The notes below the pieces were generated by a model. The model saw only the letters and a program-made list of their open reading frames with translations. It did not search any database and was not told the origin of the DNA. This document shows, piece by piece, positions 53,809-62,229 of a stretch of 64,000 bases of DNA (position 1 is its first letter; the number at the start of each line of letters is the position of its first letter). This stretch comes from an uncultured Eubacteriales bacterium (GTDB taxonomy: Bacteria > Bacillota > Clostridia > Peptostreptococcales > Anaerovoracaceae). Made by a program: the position numbers and the translations under genes. The stretch is from NCBI GenBank assembly GCA_900320285.1, contig ONRQ01000002.1, forward strand, positions 1-64,000, in the 5' to 3' direction.

Positions 53809-54906
53809 ATGAGCTACAGGATATTCGTCATAAATCCCGGATCAACATCCACAAAACTCGCATATTTCGAGGATGAGAAGAAACTCTGCGAAGAGAACGT
53901 CTTTCATGATTCGTCCGAACTGGCAGGATTTGCGAGTGCTTACGATCAGCTGGATTTCAGGAAGCAGATGATACTCGGATTTCTCAATGAAAACGGGATA
54001 GATCTGCATGGTGTGGATGCGATAGTCGGCCGTGGAGGCAGCACAGCCACGATCAACAGCGGAGTGTATGAGATTAACGATAAGCTTTTAGAGGACACCA
54101 GAAACAAAGTGACCGGTGTGGATCATCCGGCGAATCTAGGAGCACCTCTGGCAAGAGAGCTAGCTGCTGAGTACGGAGGAATAGCCCTGATGGTGGATGG
54201 ACCTAAGGTGGATCAGTTCACAGATGAGGCACGTATTACCGGCATCGACGGGTTATACAGAGGATCGAGCCTGCATGTTCTAAACCTTAGAGGTACAGCA
54301 CAGCTGCATTGCAGGCGGCACGGCATGAAATACGAGGATTCAAACTTTATCGTATGCCATATAGACGGCGGTATGTCCATATCCGCCCATGATCACGGCC
54401 GCATGGTGGATGGCACTAATAACGCTCTCGGAGAGGGACCGTTTACACCTACGCGTATAGGAGCTCTGCCTGTTCAGGCGGCTGTAGAATATTTTGGCGG
54501 TTCAGGCGCTATGAAAGTCGGCGATGCCTGCACCAGATCGGCGGGATTCGTAAGCCATTTCGGCACTTCGAATTCAGACAAGGTGCACGGGATGGTCGAA
54601 GCCGGAGACCCTAAGGCAGTACGTGTCTGGAATGCAATGCTATACAACATATGCAAGGCAATCGGAGAAATGGCGGTAGTGCTATCGGGAGAAGTTGATG
54701 CGATAATATGCGGGGGAGGGCTGCTGAGATTCGACGATCTCTGCGATTACATAAAAAAACGCTGCAGCTGGATAGCACCGGTGTATTTCTATCCGGGAGA
54801 GGTGGAACACGAAGCCATGGCGGCAGGAGCGCTAAGGGTCCTCAGGGGAGAGGAAAAGCCGCAGGTCTATACAGGTATACCGGTCTGGAGCGGCTTTAAA
54901 GACTGA
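53809..54906 (+). CDS. buk: Butyrate kinase
   Basis: A 365-residue acetokinase-family enzyme. The phosphate loop region VINPGSTSTK lies at the N terminus, and HIDGGMSISAHDHGRMVDGTNN-type and GALPVQAA segments match butyrate kinase. It converts butyryl phosphate and ADP to butyrate and ATP. The ATG at 53809 is used, although the ribosome binding site is poor; the frame open to 53722 covers the LexA-box region and is unlikely to be coding. The usual partner ptb is not adjacent. A branched-chain acyl kinase role is an alternative. Confidence 0.9.
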   Translation: MSYRIFVINPGSTSTKLAYFEDEKKLCEENVFHDSSELAGFASAYDQLDFRKQMILGFLNENGIDLHGVDAIVGRGGSTATINSGVYEINDKLLEDTRNKVTGVDHPANLGAPLARELAAEYGGIALMVDGPKVDQFTDEARITGIDGLYRGSSLHVLNLRGTAQLHCRRHGMKYEDSNFIVCHIDGGMSISAHDHGRMVDGTNNALGEGPFTPTRIGALPVQAAVEYFGGSGAMKVGDACTRSAGFVSHFGTSNSDKVHGMVEAGDPKAVRVWNAMLYNICKAIGEMAVVLSGEVDAIICGGGLLRFDDLCDYIKKRCSWIAPVYFYPGEVEHEAMAAGALRVLRGEEKPQVYTGIPVWSGFKD

Positions 54907-54925
54907 AAACTTTTTAAACAAAAGC

Positions 54926-54953
54926 TTGACTTATAATGAACATATGCTAATAT
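54926..54953 (+). promoter_or_regulatory. Promoter of the zinc-efflux operon
   Basis: TTGACT (54926-54931) and TAATAT (54948-54953) are 16 bases apart. The -10 is inside the large operator described next. Confidence 0.75.
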
Positions 54954-54978
54954 ATTCATATGAATGTATCAGCATATG
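54941..54978 (+). promoter_or_regulatory. ArsR/SmtB-family operator
   Basis: A 38-bp interrupted palindrome whose arms are CATATGCT and AGCATATG, with ATTCATATGAAT at the centre. It matches its reverse complement at 34 of 38 positions. It spans the -10 and transcription start of the arsR-like gene, as expected for autoregulation by the encoded repressor. Confidence 0.85.
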
Positions 54979-55002
54979 TTTTTCTTATGAAAGGGATAGC
55001 AG

Positions 55003-55314
55003 ATGACAGAAAATGATTACATCATAAAAGATCTGGGTGAGGAGGAACTTCTTGAGCTTGCTGAGCTCTTCAAGATGTTCGCGGACTCTACGCGAATCAA
55101 GATACTTTACGATCTTTTTGACGGAGAAAAGAATGTCAGCGAGATATGTGAAGATATCGAGATGAACCAGTCCGCAGTATCACACCAGCTGAAAGCGCTC
55201 AGGACGGGCAAGCTCGTCAAGAGCCGCCGCGAGGGAAAAGCAATATATTATTCCCTCGATGACGATCATGTAAAAACAATAATTGAGATGGGCAAGGAGC
55301 ACATCGAAGAATAA
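55003..55314 (+). CDS. ArsR/SmtB-family metal-sensing repressor (CzrA-like)
   Basis: A 103-residue winged-helix repressor (MNQSAVSHQLKALRTGKLVKSRREGK). The C-terminal helix has D87, H89, H100 and E103, spaced as the alpha5 zinc site of CzrA (Asp, His, His, His) but with Glu in place of the last His. The N-terminal ELCVCDL arsenic/cadmium site is absent, so Zn or Co is the likely signal. It should release its operator (54941-54978) when metal binds, turning on the ATPase. It is cotranscribed with the next two genes. Confidence 0.9.
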   Translation: MTENDYIIKDLGEEELLELAELFKMFADSTRIKILYDLFDGEKNVSEICEDIEMNQSAVSHQLKALRTGKLVKSRREGKAIYYSLDDDHVKTIIEMGKEHIEE

Positions 55315-55336
55315 GAGCGATCAAAGGAGAAGTAAA

Positions 55337-55555
55337 ATGAAAAAGAAATTCAAACTCGAAGATCTCGACTGCGCAAACTGCGCTGCAAAAATGGAAGAAG
55401 CTGTCAAGAATATCGATGGCGTTACTGATGCTTCGGTGAGCTTCATGACTCAGAAGATGATGATAGAGGCTGATGACGCGGTATTCGACAAAGTCGTAGA
55501 GGAAGCAGTCAAATGCATCGCTAAGGTTGAGCCTGACTGCAAGGTAATTCTGTAA
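55337..55555 (+). CDS. Heavy-metal-associated domain protein
   Basis: A 72-residue ferredoxin-like metal-binding domain with CANC (DCANCAAKM). It is the kind of domain usually fused to the N terminus of P1B ATPases, here encoded separately. The ATG at 55337 has aaaggag upstream. It may deliver metal to the pump or buffer it. Its stop overlaps the ATPase ATG by one base, so both are coupled. Confidence 0.88.
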   Translation: MKKKFKLEDLDCANCAAKMEEAVKNIDGVTDASVSFMTQKMMIEADDAVFDKVVEEAVKCIAKVEPDCKVIL

Positions 55556-57486
55556 TGGATAAATTTACGAAAAAGCAGAAAAAAGAATTAAGGGAGATCG
55601 GTATTTCGCTAGTTCTGTTCGTGATCCTGATGATAGCGGATCACATGGGCCTTTTCCCGGATACGACCGAAGGAACGATCATACAGCTGCTGCTGTATCT
55701 GATACCTTATTTCATCGTAGGACACGATGTCGTCCGCAAATGCCTTATAGGTATAAAGAACCGGCAGCTCTTTGATGAGAGCTTTCTCATGACTCTGGCT
55801 ACAATAGGCGCCTTCGGATGCAGGGAATTCGGAGAAGCCGTTGCGGTCATGCTGTTCTATCAGGTCGGAGAGTTCTTTCAGGGATATGCCGTCGGAAAAT
55901 CCAGGGGATCCATTGCCGAGCTCATGAGCATGGCACCTGACTTTGCGAACCGCGAAGCGGAAGACGGAAGCATTGAAGTCATAGATCCCGACGATATAGA
56001 AGTGGGAGACATTCTGGTGATCAAGCCGGGTGAGAAGGTTCCTACAGACGGTATTGTCCTCCAGGGAAGCGGCTTCGTGAATACATCGGCGCTTACCGGT
56101 GAATCGCTTCCAAGACTCGTAAGTGAGGGAGAGCAGGTCATATCAGGCTGCATCAACGGGGAGACTCTGCTGAGAATAAGGGCGGAGAAGGAATTCGACG
56201 ACTGTACCGTATCTCAGATACTTGAGCTCGTAGAAGAGGCATCTTCGCGCAAGTCCGTGACAGAGAACTTCATTACCAGATTCGCTCATTATTATACCCC
56301 GGCAGTAGTTATCGCCGCAGTCATACTTGCGTTTCTGCCGCCGCTTATCTCGGGGCATTTTACCGCTGAATTCGGCAAATGGGTGCTCAGGGCATGCACA
56401 TTCCTGGTAATATCGTGTCCGTGCGCGCTTGTAATCTCCGTACCTCTCGCGTTCTTCGGAGGCATAGGCGCCGCGTCATTCAAGGGCGTACTCGTTAAGG
56501 GATCGAACTACCTCGAACTTCTTGCCAATCTCGATACAGTGGTATCTGATAAGACCGGAACTCTGACAGAAGGAAAGTTCAGAGTGGCGATGGTAGAAGC
56601 TGCAGACGGCTATGATACCGACGATATAATAAGATATGCCGCAGCTGCCGAGGCAGGATCGACGCATCCGATCGCTGCTGCAATAATCGAAGCCTGCGAA
56701 AATCCTATCGCACAATCGCAGATAAAGGATGTAAAGAATGTCTCCGGCAAGGGAATAACCGCCACAGCCGGGAACGACAGTATAACTGTCGGAAATAAGG
56801 GGTTCTTTGATGAAGAGGGCATCGAGATGCCTGAAGTGACTGCTGATGTGATCGGCACAAACTGCTATGTGGCTAAAAACGGCAAGTATATCGGTACGAT
56901 CATAGTGGCTGATATGCCTAAAAAAGGAGTAAAAGAGGCAATAAGTGAAATGTTTAAGGCCGGCGTGAGATACATCATGATGCTTACCGGCGATTCCGAG
57001 AAAGTCGCTTCAGCTGTTGCTTCCGAACTTGGCATCTCAGATTACAAAGCGGAACTGCTCCCGCAGGATAAAGTAAGCGTTGTAGAAGGTCTCATAAATG
57101 ATCTCAAGGAAAGAGCCGGGACAGGTGATAAGGCAGACAGGAAGCGCGGTAGACTGGCATTTATAGGCGATGGTATCAATGACGCTCCGGTGCTCTCAGT
57201 TGCAGATGTCGGCATAGCAATGGGATCTCTTGGATCTGATGCGGCAATCGAAGCTGCAGATGTAGTCATAATGGATGACGACATCGGAAGAATACCGGCT
57301 GTCATGGGAATAGCCCGCAAGACACTCGGCATATCGAAGCAGAATATAGCATTTGCGCTGTTCGTCAAGTTCGCCTGCCTTCTGCTGGGAGCAATTGGCA
57401 TAGCCAATATGTGGGTCGCTGTATTTGCCGATGTAGGCGTTGCAGTGATATGCATACTGAATTCCATGCGCATGCTGAAAAAATAA
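55555..57486 (+). CDS. P1B-type metal-transporting ATPase (Zn/Cd)
   Basis: A 643-residue heavy-metal P-type ATPase. The membrane metal site CPC is C288-P289-C290, the phosphorylation site DKTGT starts at D332, the HP motif is in STHPIA, and GDGINDAPVL closes the hinge. CPC with this subtype layout suggests Zn, Cd or Pb export. It has no N-terminal HMA domain, since that is the separate upstream gene. It is the last gene of the operon, and regulation by the ArsR-family gene is clear from context. Confidence 0.93.
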   Translation: MDKFTKKQKKELREIGISLVLFVILMIADHMGLFPDTTEGTIIQLLLYLIPYFIVGHDVVRKCLIGIKNRQLFDESFLMTLATIGAFGCREFGEAVAVMLFYQVGEFFQGYAVGKSRGSIAELMSMAPDFANREAEDGSIEVIDPDDIEVGDILVIKPGEKVPTDGIVLQGSGFVNTSALTGESLPRLVSEGEQVISGCINGETLLRIRAEKEFDDCTVSQILELVEEASSRKSVTENFITRFAHYYTPAVVIAAVILAFLPPLISGHFTAEFGKWVLRACTFLVISCPCALVISVPLAFFGGIGAASFKGVLVKGSNYLELLANLDTVVSDKTGTLTEGKFRVAMVEAADGYDTDDIIRYAAAAEAGSTHPIAAAIIEACENPIAQSQIKDVKNVSGKGITATAGNDSITVGNKGFFDEEGIEMPEVTADVIGTNCYVAKNGKYIGTIIVADMPKKGVKEAISEMFKAGVRYIMMLTGDSEKVASAVASELGISDYKAELLPQDKVSVVEGLINDLKERAGTGDKADRKRGRLAFIGDGINDAPVLSVADVGIAMGSLGSDAAIEAADVVIMDDDIGRIPAVMGIARKTLGISKQNIAFALFVKFACLLLGAIGIANMWVAVFADVGVAVICILNSMRMLKK

Positions 57487-57488
57487 CG

Positions 57489-57497
57489 TGCTATAAT
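57489..57497 (+). promoter_or_regulatory. Extended -10 immediately before the next start
   Basis: TGCTATAAT is a TGn-extended consensus -10 whose last base lies 7 bases before the following ATG. If used, transcription would start at or near the A of that ATG and give a leaderless mRNA. It overlaps the end of the ATPase gene region by only a few bases. Confidence 0.4.
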
Positions 57498-57503
57498 CAG
57501 CAT

Positions 57504-58337
57504 ATGAAAATACATGTGCTGAACTGCGGTTACATAAGAATATCAGAAAATCTGATCGAAACAGGCGGCATGATGAGCGATCTGCGCCACGCGGTCCTGA
57601 CACCGGACCCTAAGCGCGTTGAACTTCCCGTGCACGCCTTTTTGATTGAACACAGGAATGGATTGTTCCTCATAGATACCGGACTGAGCAGGGACATAAG
57701 TCCTGCGGGAGAATACGATAAGAAAGCATCTGAAAAGGTGCTCACAAAGCATCTGGCTGCGGTATACCATCCGTATGTACCGGCCGGAATGGCCGTGCAT
57801 GAGCAGCTTGCATCGATGGGTATAAGCCCTGCGGAGCTGGAAGCGGTGATCATAACCAACTTTGACATCGACCATGTGTCCGGACTGAAGCATGTGTCGG
57901 ACGCAGGGAGGATCATAGTACCTGAGGATGAGGCCTATTGGTCTGTAAGAACGAAATACAGAATAAGACAGAACAGGGAACTCTGGGAACCATATAAAAT
58001 AGAGAGACTGTTCTTCAGGGGTTATCTTACCGGTCCCATGAATAAGGCAATCGACGTTCTCGGTGATGGAAGTCTGATGATGATAAGCATCCCGGGATAT
58101 ACTGACGGTCAGGCCGGTGTGAAGGTATCGGAAAAGGGCAGATATGCTTTCATAGCTTCAGACGCAGCTTTTTCTCCGGATAGCTGGAAACGCATGAAAG
58201 CTCCGGGCCTTGGAGCCAATGAAGCACTCCAGCTCAGGACCATGAGGTGGCTTGCAAAGACGGCTGAGGACCCTGCATGCGCAGGCATATTCTGTACGCA
58301 TGATCCTGCACTTAACCATAAAGTCATTGAGATGTAG
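57504..58337 (+). CDS. Metallo-beta-lactamase-fold protein with degenerate metal site
   Basis: A 277-residue MBL-fold protein of the lactonase-like type (HAFLIEHRNGLFLIDTGLS). The usual HxHxDH motif is replaced by NFDIDH at N119-H124, and the later zinc-binding GHTxGH reads GYTDGQ; DAAF and a late THDP remain. Therefore a normal two-zinc site is doubtful. It might keep a single metal or act without hydrolysis. The open frame extends to 57411 only by overlapping the ATPase. No ribosome binding site precedes ATG 57504. No partner gene suggests its substrate. Confidence 0.75.
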   Translation: MKIHVLNCGYIRISENLIETGGMMSDLRHAVLTPDPKRVELPVHAFLIEHRNGLFLIDTGLSRDISPAGEYDKKASEKVLTKHLAAVYHPYVPAGMAVHEQLASMGISPAELEAVIITNFDIDHVSGLKHVSDAGRIIVPEDEAYWSVRTKYRIRQNRELWEPYKIERLFFRGYLTGPMNKAIDVLGDGSLMMISIPGYTDGQAGVKVSEKGRYAFIASDAAFSPDSWKRMKAPGLGANEALQLRTMRWLAKTAEDPACAGIFCTHDPALNHKVIEM

Positions 58338-58416
58338 CATAATTGTTACCTTAATACATCTTAATCTAAATATAGCGTCATAAATGGATATAAAGACAAC
58401 ATTTTGTGCTAAAATG

Positions 58417-58446
58417 GTGCGGAACTAAGAATTCCGCACTTTTTGT
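58417..58446 (+). terminator. Terminator after the MBL-fold gene
   Basis: An 8-bp stem (58417-58424 with 58432-58439) with a 7-base loop is followed by five T residues. Confidence 0.85.
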
Positions 58447-58485
58447 ATTTGAAGTGTAAACTATAAATCGCTGTTGGAGAAAGAG

Positions 58486-61400
58486 ATGACACCAGATCAG
58501 TTCGACAACAATAATAAAGACAAAGTCAGAGAGATCACAGAGGACAGCCACAACGTTTCTGCGAACATGGGCGGAAAGAAAACTGAGGCGAGTCTTTCAT
58601 TTGATTTTGACAATATACCGGACGTCAGCGACGGCCTTGATTTTGACTTTGACAACAAGCCTGAAGAACCGGTACCGGATAAGATACCTGAAGAAGTCCC
58701 TGCTGAAAAGACTCCTTCTGAAGTACCGGATGCAGAAACTCCTGATGAAGAACCGGTACATGAAGTAACAGTTACTGAAGAACCGAAAAAGGAGTATGGT
58801 CTGCCTGCAGGTTACAGCAGAACCAGGGAGATGAAACCGGTAAAAGCTGAAACACAAAAGGCAGCAGCACAGGCTCCGTCCGAATTCTCAAAGAAGCTCG
58901 GATCTGCCAAAACTGCTCTTAAAAAGAAGATAGCTCAGCAGCAGGATGCCAGAAGAGCAGCGAAGGCTGCCGAGGCAGAGAGACAGAGACTGCTTGCCAG
59001 AGAAGAGGAGATCAGGAAAGCCGAAGCCGCCAGGATAGCTGAAGAGGCAGCAAGAAGAGCCGAAGAAGCCAGACAGAAGGCTGAATATGAGGCTAAGCTT
59101 GAGGCTGCTATTGTTGCGGAGATGGCGGCGGCAAAGGGCAAGAAAGCCGTAAAGCCGGCAAAAGCCGTAAAGCAGGGCGTATCCGTAAAAGCCAAGCCGT
59201 CAGCTAAGACCAAGAATCTCAAGGATAAAAAAGCAGTTGCCAACAAAAAGACTGCTGAAAAAAAGGCAGCTGAGAAAAAAGCTGCTGAAGCCAAAGCTGC
59301 GAAACAGGCTTCAGATAAGCCATCAGATAACAATAAACCTTCGGGCAAGAAGAAAAAAGTAAAGCTCAGAAAGAGAAGGGGATTCTTCGGATGGGTTCTG
59401 GCAATCATTGAGATAATGATCGCGCTCGGTATCGTCGGAGGTATTGCAGGCGGAGCATACGCAGCAATCACGATCGCGCATGCAGATACGATACATCCTG
59501 AGCAGATATACAACACACTGGAAGTCAGCACCCACATTTATGATGACAAGGGCAATCTTACGGATGATATTTATCTGTCGGAGAACCGTGAAATAGCCAA
59601 GTATGAAGAACTTCCGGAAAATCTAAAGAATGCGTTTATCGCAATAGAAGACAAGACTTTCTGGACGCATAAAGGTTTCAACTTCAAGAGAATCTTCGGA
59701 GCGATCTGGAACTCTGTTTCCGGCGGAGGGGAGATAAGCGGAACGAGTACTATTACTCAGCAGCTCGCGCGTAATATATTCCTGCCTGAAGAAAAGAGTG
59801 TCAGATCAATAAAACGTAAGATAATCGAGATGTACTATGCTCATGAGATAGAAGAGACTCTGAGCAAGGAAGAGATACTTGCGGCATACCTTAATACGAT
59901 ATATCTCGGTTATGGATGCTACGGTGTGGATACAGCAGCCAAGAAGTACTTCGGCACAGAAGTTGAAGACCTTACACTTGAAGAATGTGCGGCACTTGCT
60001 TCGCTGCCTCAGGCACCTGGAGTATATGCGCTGCTTATGACAGAAGACGATGAGGCTGAAACGACTACTAAAATAGAGAAAGGCCTCTACGCAAATGATG
60101 TATCCCGCAGCAGAAGATATCTTGTGCTCGACCTTATGGCGGAGCAGGGGTATATAACCAAGGAAGAAGCAGAAGCGGCAAAGAAGCCTCTTGAAGAATT
60201 CATAAATCCGGGCGGAGCAAGCATGAGCTCCAGCTCGTCCTTCAAGGATTATCTGCTTGATACTGTTAAACATGACCTTATGGAGCAGTACAGCCTTACT
60301 GAAGAGCAGGCGGAAAAGCTGATCTATACCAAAGGCCTCAACATTTACTCGACTCTTGATTCCCAGGCCCAGAAAGTGATCACCAAGGAATTCAAGAAAA
60401 AAGAGAACTTCCCAAAAGCCGTAAGCGATGACGCGAAGGTTGAGGGAGCCATGGTCATTGTAAAAGTCGGTACAGGCGAGATAAAGGCTATGGCGGGAAC
60501 GAGAAGTGTAAAAGGAGAAAAGCTCTTCAACAGAGCCGTAAGCCCGCGTCAGCCGGGATCATCCATTAAGCCTCTCGCCGTATATGCTCCGGCTCTCCAG
60601 AAGAGCTACGAGTATCAGAAGGACGGAAAACTCTTCAAATTCAAGGATACCGGCTACGACAGCCAGGGCAAGAGCATGTGGGGCAATTACATAACTGTCA
60701 GCTCCGGCGTCAGGGACGAGCCTATGAAGGTAAAGGGCAAAACATGGCCTAAAAACTTCAGCAGATCGTACAGCGGATACAGAACGTTCAGACAGGCGAT
60801 ACAGCAGTCGATCAATACCTGTGCGGTAAAGATCCTGGCGCAGATCGGTACTGACTACTCAATGGAGATGGTCAAGAAGTTCGGTATCAGCACAGCGATA
60901 GACGACACAAACGAAGCATACAATGACGTCAATCTTGCAGCGCTCGGGCTGGGAGCTATGACCGAAGGAGTCACTCCGCTGGACATGGCGCTCGCATATG
61001 CGGTATTCCCGAACGGAGGTGTTCACAACTCCGGAATCTGCTACACAAAGGTAACGGACAGTGACGGAAAGGTGCTCCTGGAGGGAAAATCGGAAGAGAC
61101 GCGCGTCCTCAATGAGGGTGTCGCATATATCATGACAGATGTGCTGCAGACTGTAGTTTCAGACGGTATAGCATACGACGCAGCAATCTCGGGAGAAAAG
61201 GTCGGAGGCAAGACCGGAACGACTGATGAGACCTGGGATATCTGGTTCGACGGATTTACTCCAAAATATGCAGCGGCTCTCTGGATCGGAACAGACAATA
61301 ACATAGAGCTCGATACGACCTCGGCAACAGCTGCCAAACTCTGGAGCAGGATAATGAGCAAGGTCAAGAGAGCTAAGGGAGGAGAATACAAATCCAGACC

Positions 61401-61593
61401 TGATAATGTCATAGTAAAGAACGGTGAATATTATACAACCGGAACTCAGCCGCCTGATCCGCCACCGGTAAAGAAAGATAAAGACAAGGATAAGGATAAA
61501 GATAAGAAAGACGGAGCAGCCACTCCGGCTGCACCGGCAGCTCCTGCAACACCGGCACCGGCGGCGCCGGCAGAGACCGAAAAAAAGGACTGA
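58486..61593 (+). CDS. Class A penicillin-binding protein (PBP1A-like)
   Basis: A 1035-residue bifunctional peptidoglycan synthase with an unusually long cytoplasmic N terminus of about 298 residues: an acidic, Pro-rich part and an Ala/Lys/Glu-rich helical part. One membrane helix (about 299-331) leads to a GT51 glycosyltransferase (E388 in EDKTFWTHKG; GTSTITQQLARN) and a transpeptidase (S692 in SSIK, SIN, K909 in KTGT). The C terminus is a Lys/Asp then Pro/Ala tail. ATG 58486 is preferred to the TTG at 58474. It polymerises and crosslinks murein outside the membrane. Confidence 0.94.
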   Translation: MTPDQFDNNNKDKVREITEDSHNVSANMGGKKTEASLSFDFDNIPDVSDGLDFDFDNKPEEPVPDKIPEEVPAEKTPSEVPDAETPDEEPVHEVTVTEEPKKEYGLPAGYSRTREMKPVKAETQKAAAQAPSEFSKKLGSAKTALKKKIAQQQDARRAAKAAEAERQRLLAREEEIRKAEAARIAEEAARRAEEARQKAEYEAKLEAAIVAEMAAAKGKKAVKPAKAVKQGVSVKAKPSAKTKNLKDKKAVANKKTAEKKAAEKKAAEAKAAKQASDKPSDNNKPSGKKKKVKLRKRRGFFGWVLAIIEIMIALGIVGGIAGGAYAAITIAHADTIHPEQIYNTLEVSTHIYDDKGNLTDDIYLSENREIAKYEELPENLKNAFIAIEDKTFWTHKGFNFKRIFGAIWNSVSGGGEISGTSTITQQLARNIFLPEEKSVRSIKRKIIEMYYAHEIEETLSKEEILAAYLNTIYLGYGCYGVDTAAKKYFGTEVEDLTLEECAALASLPQAPGVYALLMTEDDEAETTTKIEKGLYANDVSRSRRYLVLDLMAEQGYITKEEAEAAKKPLEEFINPGGASMSSSSSFKDYLLDTVKHDLMEQYSLTEEQAEKLIYTKGLNIYSTLDSQAQKVITKEFKKKENFPKAVSDDAKVEGAMVIVKVGTGEIKAMAGTRSVKGEKLFNRAVSPRQPGSSIKPLAVYAPALQKSYEYQKDGKLFKFKDTGYDSQGKSMWGNYITVSSGVRDEPMKVKGKTWPKNFSRSYSGYRTFRQAIQQSINTCAVKILAQIGTDYSMEMVKKFGISTAIDDTNEAYNDVNLAALGLGAMTEGVTPLDMALAYAVFPNGGVHNSGICYTKVTDSDGKVLLEGKSEETRVLNEGVAYIMTDVLQTVVSDGIAYDAAISGEKVGGKTGTTDETWDIWFDGFTPKYAAALWIGTDNNIELDTTSATAAKLWSRIMSKVKRAKGGEYKSRPDNVIVKNGEYYTTGTQPPDPPPVKKDKDKDKDKDKKDGAATPAAPAAPATPAPAAPAETEKKD

Positions 61594-61670
61594 TAAAGGG
61601 GCAACTTCAATAAAATACTTGCAATTACAGAACTTTGGTGGTATAAGTGCTAAAGTAAGCTAATGTTTCG

Positions 61671-61694
61671 AAAGAGTGGGGACTCCCACTCTTT
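61671..61694 (+). terminator. Hairpin in the rimP leader
   Basis: A perfect 10-bp stem (61671-61680 with 61685-61694) with a 4-base loop, without a T tract after it. It lies in the 134-base gap before rimP and could be an end of the PBP message or a regulatory leader. Confidence 0.5.
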
Positions 61695-61727
61695 CACTTA
61701 TGTAAGGATATTTTCTACGGAGATAAA

Positions 61728-62204
61728 ATGGCAAAAGACGATATCTGCAGAAAAGTGACAGGGATCCTGATGCCGTTTCTTGAAGAGAACGGACTGGACA
61801 TCTACAAAGTTGAATATAAAAAGGAAGGACCTGCCTGGGTACTGAGGGTAAGCCTCGATAAACCTGCTGATGCGGAATCCGAGTATGTGAGCATAGATGA
61901 CTGCGAGAAGGTGAATGTATGGCTGAGCGAAGCCCTCGATCAGAACGATATCATTGACCGGAGCTACAACCTCGAAGTCAGTTCGGCGGGCCTCGACAGA
62001 GAACTTCTTAAGGACACGGATTACGTGCGCTTTGCCGGAAGAGCTGTAGAAGTAAAGACTTATGAGCAGATAAACGGCAGCAAGTTTCACGAAGGAGTCC
62101 TTAAGGGCAAAGAGGACGGAGTCGTGAAGATAGATACGGGAGCAGGCGAACTTGACATCCCTGCCGATAAAATAGCAAAGATAAATTTAGCAGTAGTTTT
62201 CTAA
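61728..62204 (+). CDS. rimP: Ribosome maturation factor RimP
   Basis: A 158-residue RimP with the typical N-terminal alpha/beta half and C-terminal SH3-like half; motifs include YKVEYKKEGPAWVLRVSLDK and LEVSSAGLDRELL. It helps assemble the 30S head. ggag lies just upstream (cggagataaa). It opens the conserved rimP-nusA-rnpM-infB run. polC, which often precedes rimP in Firmicutes, is separated from it here by 8 kb. Confidence 0.94.
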   Translation: MAKDDICRKVTGILMPFLEENGLDIYKVEYKKEGPAWVLRVSLDKPADAESEYVSIDDCEKVNVWLSEALDQNDIIDRSYNLEVSSAGLDRELLKDTDYVRFAGRAVEVKTYEQINGSKFHEGVLKGKEDGVVKIDTGAGELDIPADKIAKINLAVVF

Positions 62205-62229
62205 ATAAACAGAAAATCAGGAGGAGACA

